From positions 1 through 55,512 of the forward strand of contig NZ_JAHLEF010000033.1 of NCBI RefSeq assembly GCF_018861755.1: DNA of 55,512 bases, in the 5' to 3' direction. This DNA comes from Clostridium sp. CF012. Its GTDB lineage: Bacteria; Bacillota; Clostridia; Clostridiales; Clostridiaceae. The notes beneath the pieces are model-generated. The model was not told the origin of the DNA. It searched no databases and saw only the letters and a list, made by a program, of their open reading frames with translations. A program made the translations under genes and the position numbers. This document shows, piece by piece, positions 51,513 through 55,512 of this stretch; the stretch's first letter is position 1; every line of letters begins with the position of its first letter.

Positions 51513-52019
51513 ATGGAGGGTTTTAAATTTAGTCTTAGGGATATACCAAAACGAGAGATTTTAAATAAATTTTCTAACCGATTTTCAGGTATAAATGTAG
51601 ATGCAGTTGAAGGTTGTATCGCACTTCTCAGAACGGCTTCTGATATATCAAAAATACTTGATGAACATTTTTCTAAATATGATATTTCGGAAGGAAAATT
51701 TACAATTTTAATGCTTTTATATCGCCAGAGTGATTATCAATTATCTCCAATATGCCTTAGCAAAAAGGCTGAAGTTACTAAGGGAACAATGACAGGGTTA
51801 ATAGCTGGCCTTGAAAATCAAGGTTTCATAGAGAAAATTCCAAGCCCTAGTGATCAGAGAAGTTATTTAGTCCGTCTAAGCTCAAAAGGATTATGTATAT
51901 TGGAGGAGATTTTGCCTATACACTACAATATAATTGCTAAGCTAATGTCTGGACTTGAGGATGATCAATTGAAGGAATTAACCTCTTTACTTAATTTTTT
52001 ATCAAAGAATTTACTTTAA
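51513..52019 (+). CDS. MarR-family transcriptional regulator
   Basis: 168 residues. Winged helix: LDEHFSKYDISEGKFTILML, SPICLSKKAEVTKGTMTGLI, AGLENQGFIEKIPSPSDQRS, YLVRLSSKGL. Typical MarR length and order, with helical ends for dimerisation. ATG with AAGGAGGTTTTATT upstream. It lies 22 bp before an NmrA-type gene and so probably controls it in response to a small ligand. Confidence 0.9.
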   Translation: MEGFKFSLRDIPKREILNKFSNRFSGINVDAVEGCIALLRTASDISKILDEHFSKYDISEGKFTILMLLYRQSDYQLSPICLSKKAEVTKGTMTGLIAGLENQGFIEKIPSPSDQRSYLVRLSSKGLCILEEILPIHYNIIAKLMSGLEDDQLKELTSLLNFLSKNLL

Positions 52020-52041
52020 TATAGAAAGGTGAGATATTATT

Positions 52042-52911
52042 ATGATACTTATAACTGGAGCAAATGGGCAAACTGGTCGTGCAATAATTAAAGCTTTATT
52101 ATCTAAAGGTGAGAGGATTAGGGCTTTCGTTTATACAACCGAACAAATTCAGAAAATTAAATCCTTAGGCGAGATGGAAGTAGTTGTAGGAGATATGATG
52201 GATCAAAAGGCTGTTGATGAAGCATTTATCGGAATTAGTACAGTTTATCACATATGTTCTGCTGTAAATCCCCACGAAGTTGAGATAGGACAAATGGCAA
52301 TAAACGCTGCTCGCAAGGCCAAAGTAGAGCATTTCGTATACCATTCAGTATTGCATTCGGTACTTCAAGATATGCCACATCATCAGAAAAAACTCATGGT
52401 TGAGGAGCTTCTGGTGAATTCAGGAATCCCATATACTATTATTCAACCAGCAGTATTTATGCAGAATATACTAGAGTCTTGGAAGTCACTTAGTGAAAAA
52501 GGTATATTTCAACAGAAGTTTTTTACTTCATCAGAAACTCGCATGTGTTTGCTTGACTTGAAAGACTTAGCTGAGGCTGTTTCTATAATTCTCACAAATC
52601 CTGGTTATACGGGAGCCACATATGAACTTTGCGGACCTGAAAATTTATCTTTGTCGGATATGCTGGCAGCTATGGAACAGCATTTTGGCCGCGAAATCAA
52701 AGTTGAAACGCCTCAGGACGAAATGTTTGCAGCACAATTAAAAAAGCATGGAGTAGGGGACTATCAAGTTAGTACGTTATTAAAGATGTTTAAGCATTAT
52801 AATGAACATGGATTTGTCGGCAATCCAAATGTTTTAACTTGGATATTAGGACGAAAACCAAATGATTTTTCATCCTTTATTCTTAGAACAATACAAAGCC
52901 AAAGATCATAG
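52042..52911 (+). CDS. NmrA-type NAD(P)-binding SDR protein
   Basis: 289 residues, an atypical short-chain dehydrogenase/reductase. The NAD(P) motif is MILITGANGQTGRAIIKALL (GxxGxxG). VVVGDMMDQKAVDEAFIGIS and VYHICSAVNP follow, then VEHFVYHSVLHSVLQDMPHH in place of the usual YxxxK, as in NmrA-like regulators and quinone reductase-like proteins. Substrate unknown; many relatives sense the NADP redox state or reduce quinones. ATG with AGAAAGGTGAG upstream. It forms an operon with the MarR gene. Confidence 0.88.
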   Translation: MILITGANGQTGRAIIKALLSKGERIRAFVYTTEQIQKIKSLGEMEVVVGDMMDQKAVDEAFIGISTVYHICSAVNPHEVEIGQMAINAARKAKVEHFVYHSVLHSVLQDMPHHQKKLMVEELLVNSGIPYTIIQPAVFMQNILESWKSLSEKGIFQQKFFTSSETRMCLLDLKDLAEAVSIILTNPGYTGATYELCGPENLSLSDMLAAMEQHFGREIKVETPQDEMFAAQLKKHGVGDYQVSTLLKMFKHYNEHGFVGNPNVLTWILGRKPNDFSSFILRTIQSQRS

Positions 52912-53078
52912 TTGTCAATTATAACTAAATAAATATTGAAATAAGCGTAAAATTATATAGTTTTATGTAACAAATTCCTACATTTTTAACCTTGTATAAT
53001 ATTTGTGAGAATTATTTTAAAGGGTTCGCAATTTGTTTTTACACTATAATAATGTTGTATATTTTGGGAGGTGGTTTT

Positions 53079-53444
53079 ATGAGATTTTGTTGGAGTACCC
53101 TAAACGTAAAGAACTTGGAGGAATCAATCAAGTTTTATACAGACGTCATAGGGCTTGAGGTGGTAAGCAAATTTAACGCAGGGCCTGAAGTGGAGATTGC
53201 ATTTTTAGGCAAAGGAGAAACAAAAATTGAGCTCATTTGCGACGGTGAGAGCAGGGATACAGTTGTCGGCAATGATATTTCTTGGGGATTTGAAGTCGAG
53301 TCTCTTGATAAGGCACTTGTTTTGGTTAAAGAAAAAGATATCAATGTTGACAGCGGGCCGACCCAGCCTAACCCGCATGTTAGATATTTCTTTATAAAGG
53401 ATCCAAACGGTATGAGAATACAGTTGGTGGAGAATATTGCATAA
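53079..53444 (+). CDS. VOC-family (glyoxalase/dioxygenase-type) protein
   Basis: 121 residues from the ATG at 53079 (GGGAGGTGG upstream). WSTLNVKNLEESIKFYTDVI with GLEVVSKF and the end RYFFIKDPNGMRIQLVENIA are the paired beta-alpha-beta-beta-beta modules of the vicinal oxygen chelate fold. Metal ligands are plausible in the first strand (usual H/Q replaced by W-S-T) and in the final glutamine/glutamate, so the chemistry is uncertain. Resistance or lyase functions are possible. No partner genes. Confidence 0.85.
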   Translation: MRFCWSTLNVKNLEESIKFYTDVIGLEVVSKFNAGPEVEIAFLGKGETKIELICDGESRDTVVGNDISWGFEVESLDKALVLVKEKDINVDSGPTQPNPHVRYFFIKDPNGMRIQLVENIA

Positions 53445-53591
53445 AATAAAGGGTAATAAAAAGCTCCACTTATTTCCTGACTATGCAGTAAAAGATGGTA
53501 GGCACAAATTTAGTGTTTGCCATTTTTATTATAATTGAAAGACATTGCAAAATAAGAGTTTATAACTTCTCTGAAACAAGAGGTCAAGAGT

Positions 53592-53687
53592 TTATAAAAT
53601 GGAGGTTAATAATGCATTTGAAAGCATTTTGGTAACTTTCTCGAAGTGCATATTTTTTAATCCATCTTTAATAACGATATCTTCCAT
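53592..53687 (-). pseudogene. GNAT acetyltransferase, only the N-terminus left
   Basis: 31 codons: MEDIVIKDGLKNMHFEKVTK then MLSNALLTSIL and stop. The first 25 match the opening of a clostridial GNAT family; the rest of the gene is gone. It has a plausible ribosome binding site (GAGGATAGG). A remnant of a deletion between 53590 and the VOC gene. Confidence 0.5.
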
Positions 53688-53738
53688 GAACCTATCCTCA
53701 CTTGTTATATAATAAAGGAATATTATTTATTAACATTA

Positions 53739-54428
53739 TTAAATATTTAGTAATGCATTTGAAATTTCCTCAAATCTTTCATCTGTTATACCAAGTTTTT
53801 TCTTAAATTTTTCATCGTCCATTCTTACAATAATTATCTTATCGGGAGATATTTCCTTAATAATATCTTTTGTCTTCATAATTGATTCTTCATCATCGTT
53901 ATAGCCCTTAATGATAGTAATTTCAAATATAAATTTCCCTTTGTATTGCTTATTAAAAGAAACCATATTTGAAATATGCTCCTTCATTGTATATCCGTTA
54001 ATTGGTCTTTGAATTTTTTGAAAATGTTCTTCAGATATTACTTTTAGTTCACCAATGACTTCATCACACATATTGGCAATTTTAATATATTCATCCCTAC
54101 CCAGTAGGTATCCATTTGAAAGCAATCTTACAGATAATCCCTTATCTTTAATTAAATTAATAACATTAACAATTTTATCATTTACTAAAGCTTCACCTTT
54201 AGAGTTAATAAAGACTAAGTCTACATTACTATTTTCTAAGATACTTTCTAGTTCTCTTAATGAATTCTCCATTTCATCAAAGGACTGTGGCGTATCTATT
54301 TTATTGTTTGACCTTCCAATTGGACAGAATATGCAATCGAAGTTGCAATATTTCTCTGGTAGAATATTAACTTCAAGAACCCTTAGGCCATCCTCTAAAT
54401 AAACATCCTTGTAATTGAAAATACTCAT
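53739..54428 (-). CDS. Radical SAM protein
   Basis: 229 residues. The cluster motif is KYCNFDCIFCPIG (CxxxCxxC, at about 28-35). VDLVFINSKGEALVNDK, VRLLSNGYLLGR and FIFEITIIKGYNDDEESI follow the order of radical SAM barrels with a short C-terminus. It resembles small radical SAM proteins of unknown substrate often annotated near wyosine-type genes. It begins 21 bp after the B3/B4-domain gene and so is probably in an operon with it. ATG with GGAGGGATGATAAATG upstream. Confidence 0.85.
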   Translation of the reverse strand: MSIFNYKDVYLEDGLRVLEVNILPEKYCNFDCIFCPIGRSNNKIDTPQSFDEMENSLRELESILENSNVDLVFINSKGEALVNDKIVNVINLIKDKGLSVRLLSNGYLLGRDEYIKIANMCDEVIGELKVISEEHFQKIQRPINGYTMKEHISNMVSFNKQYKGKFIFEITIIKGYNDDEESIMKTKDIIKEISPDKIIIVRMDDEKFKKKLGITDERFEEISNALLNI

Positions 54429-54449
54429 TTATCATCCCTCCAAACTAAA

Positions 54450-55157
54450 TTAATCAATTGATATCTTCTTATTATTAATATCTAAAATTGAAATTTGAGT
54501 TGTTCCTCCTAAATCGTTTTGTACTGTTTTTGCCAGTTCTTTTAAGGCATTGTCAAATTCCATATATCTTTTTTCATCCGCCAATTCAATACATAAAAAA
54601 GCATTCTTTGTATTTTCAGTAAGCATTGTTCTTACTGCTTCACGCCAATTCCAACACCTGCAAATTGCTCCTTCATTATCTTTATATACTATTTCACCTT
54701 CATATGGTGGAGCATTTTCATCCGTTCCTAATGTAACAAAATCTTCATTTCCAACTGCTTTAGTTAATTTTATATCCCCAACAAATGTATCGATATCCTC
54801 ACCACCGCAGGGCAATGCATATCTTAATGAAATACAGTTGTAGATATCAACTAGTGGATTAATAGTCCCTAAATGGTTTCCATTATGCACTCGCTTTAGT
54901 AATGCCTCAATCGATGACCTTGCACCTTTCTTCGTTTTAAATTTTTGAAACGCCTCTCTCCATACTTTTATAACTTCGTTACTGCTGAATTCTGCATTCT
55001 TCAAATGTTTTAAGGCTTCCTTTTCTGAATTATAAATCATATCCTTATATTGTTCTTCATCTTTTATAGAGTTATCTATGCCGTGACAAATAACAACTCC
55101 TATCCGTGCATTGGGAAATAGGCTCCAAAAATCATCTTCAATAACAAACCTTTTCAT
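54450..55157 (-). CDS. B3/B4 (tRNA synthetase beta-subunit-like) domain protein
   Basis: 235 residues. The stand-alone B3/B4 domain, shared with the phenylalanyl-tRNA synthetase beta subunit, is seen in SSIEALLKRVHNGNHLGTIN, PLVDIYNCISLRYALPCGGE and DIDTFVGDIKLTKAVGNEDF with CRCWNWREAVRTMLTENTKN. Free-standing members are thought to edit or bind aminoacyl-tRNA or amino acids, but the role is not settled. ATG with AAGGAGGAATTTCA upstream. First gene of a two-gene operon with the radical SAM protein. Confidence 0.88.
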   Translation of the reverse strand: MKRFVIEDDFWSLFPNARIGVVICHGIDNSIKDEEQYKDMIYNSEKEALKHLKNAEFSSNEVIKVWREAFQKFKTKKGARSSIEALLKRVHNGNHLGTINPLVDIYNCISLRYALPCGGEDIDTFVGDIKLTKAVGNEDFVTLGTDENAPPYEGEIVYKDNEGAICRCWNWREAVRTMLTENTKNAFLCIELADEKRYMEFDNALKELAKTVQNDLGGTTQISILDINNKKISID

Positions 55158-55267
55158 TGAAATTCCTCCTTCATATTAAAATGAGATAGCTACATATTTT
55201 ACCCTTATTACTTCTCTTTCGGTAATATTATACTTATTTTTTGCTATTTCTAAACTATATACGATTA

Positions 55268-55406
55268 TTAGTCTATTGATATTAATTTTAGACCAACGAT
55301 TCCAATAACTATAAATACAATACAAATCATACGCATCACATTAAACGGTTCTTTAAATAAAATAATACCTAAGACTACAGTACCAACAGTTCCTATACTG
55401 AATCTA
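55268..55406 (-). pseudogene. SMR-type efflux protein, C-terminal remnant
   Basis: FSIGTVGTVVLGIILFKEPF then NVMRMICIVFIVIGIVGLKL and ISID: the last membrane helix region of a small multidrug resistance (EmrE/QacE-like) protein. The upstream part is replaced by the IS element beginning at about 55407. Confidence 0.75.
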
Positions 55407-55512
55407 TGTCAATATCTTAGACACAAAAAGTTGAACTTTTTATGCGGTTGTCCTAGCTAAATCTTCACATTTTTGAGGGGATATATAACCGATGCTACTG
55501 TGTATTCTTTTT
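55407..55512 (-). mobile_element. IS3-family element, 3' end only (continues past the window)
   Basis: The boundary TGTCAATATCTTAGACAC is a TG-type end. From 55440 the minus strand encodes the last residues of an IS3 OrfB, KRIHSSIGYISPQKCEDLAR then TTA and stop. The terminal sequence differs from the IS at 37036, so it is a different IS3 member. The rest is outside the window. Confidence 0.8.
55440..55512 (-). CDS. IS3-family transposase OrfB, C-terminal end (partial)
   Basis: The frame carries IHSSIGYISPQKCEDLARTT and stop, the diagnostic C-terminal R-x-H-S-x-I-G-Y-x-S/T-P of IS3-type transposases. The catalytic core lies beyond the window. Confidence 0.8.
   Translation of the reverse strand, partial: KRIHSSIGYISPQKCEDLARTTA

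Overview
The window reads as chromosomal DNA of a low-GC Gram-positive bacterium, most likely Clostridium or a close relative. The base composition is strongly AT-rich, ribosome binding sites are AGGAGG-type, TTG starts are frequent, and several families typical of Clostridia are present (DUF1659/DUF2922 with an alternative sigma factor, DUF6440, Rpn nucleases, DnaD-type phage replication protein). This is inferred from composition and protein families; no rRNA or complete tRNA gene is present to confirm it.

Layout. 0-6.5 kb: ordinary and decaying genes: an SPL-type radical SAM protein, an Rpn nuclease with a damaged 5' end, a truncated GntR regulator, two tiny membrane-peptide genes, a GNAT acetyltransferase and rarA. 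6.6-9.1 kb: repeats, a 451-residue putative homing-type nuclease with homing-endonuclease-associated repeats (a remnant of a second copy lies at 2.7 kb), an XRE regulator with a perfect 13-bp-arm operator, and a DUF6440 protein. 9.2-34.7 kb: a dense defence island. It contains a dead PLD-helicase-DUF3427 gene that has lost its P-loop, a solitary HSDR_N-type nuclease-like protein, a MutT-like NUDIX, a complete four-gene Wadjet (jetD-jetA-jetB-jetC), an intact PLD-helicase-DUF3427 gene, two consecutive TIR proteins (one with 14 TPR repeats) and a type I restriction-modification operon (hsdM-hsdS-hsdR). The TIR genes follow hsdR on the same strand. Between the helicase and the TIR genes lies the 3' half of a tRNA-Arg gene, cut at the anticodon loop, which looks like an integrase attachment site.

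35-41 kb: mobile DNA: a serine recombinase, a NUDIX gene of visibly higher GC, a complete IS3-family element with inverted repeats and a 3-bp target duplication, and a DUF4238 + FRG-domain gene pair. 41-49.4 kb: a decayed prophage or phage-like element (terminase small subunit, DUF3102 remnant, HNH nuclease, DnaD protein, sigma factor, DUF1659, DUF2922, two regulators divergent from an operator-rich promoter), interrupted by a CarF/TMEM189-type lipid desaturase and by copies of a palindromic repeat. 49.4-55.5 kb: a P-loop GTPase, a truncated ABC ATPase, a MarR-NmrA gene pair, a VOC protein, a GNAT remnant, a radical SAM / B3-B4-domain pair, and an SMR efflux gene cut by another IS3-type element at the window edge.

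How the genes fit together: Wadjet acts against plasmids, the type I system against unmodified DNA, and the TIR proteins probably by NAD+ depletion, so this is a layered defence locus. The best candidates for something undescribed are the TIR / TIR-TPR pair behind the type I operon, the DUF4238-FRG pair, and the repeat-rich nuclease gene with its decayed copy. The oddest metabolic gene is the CarF-type desaturase.
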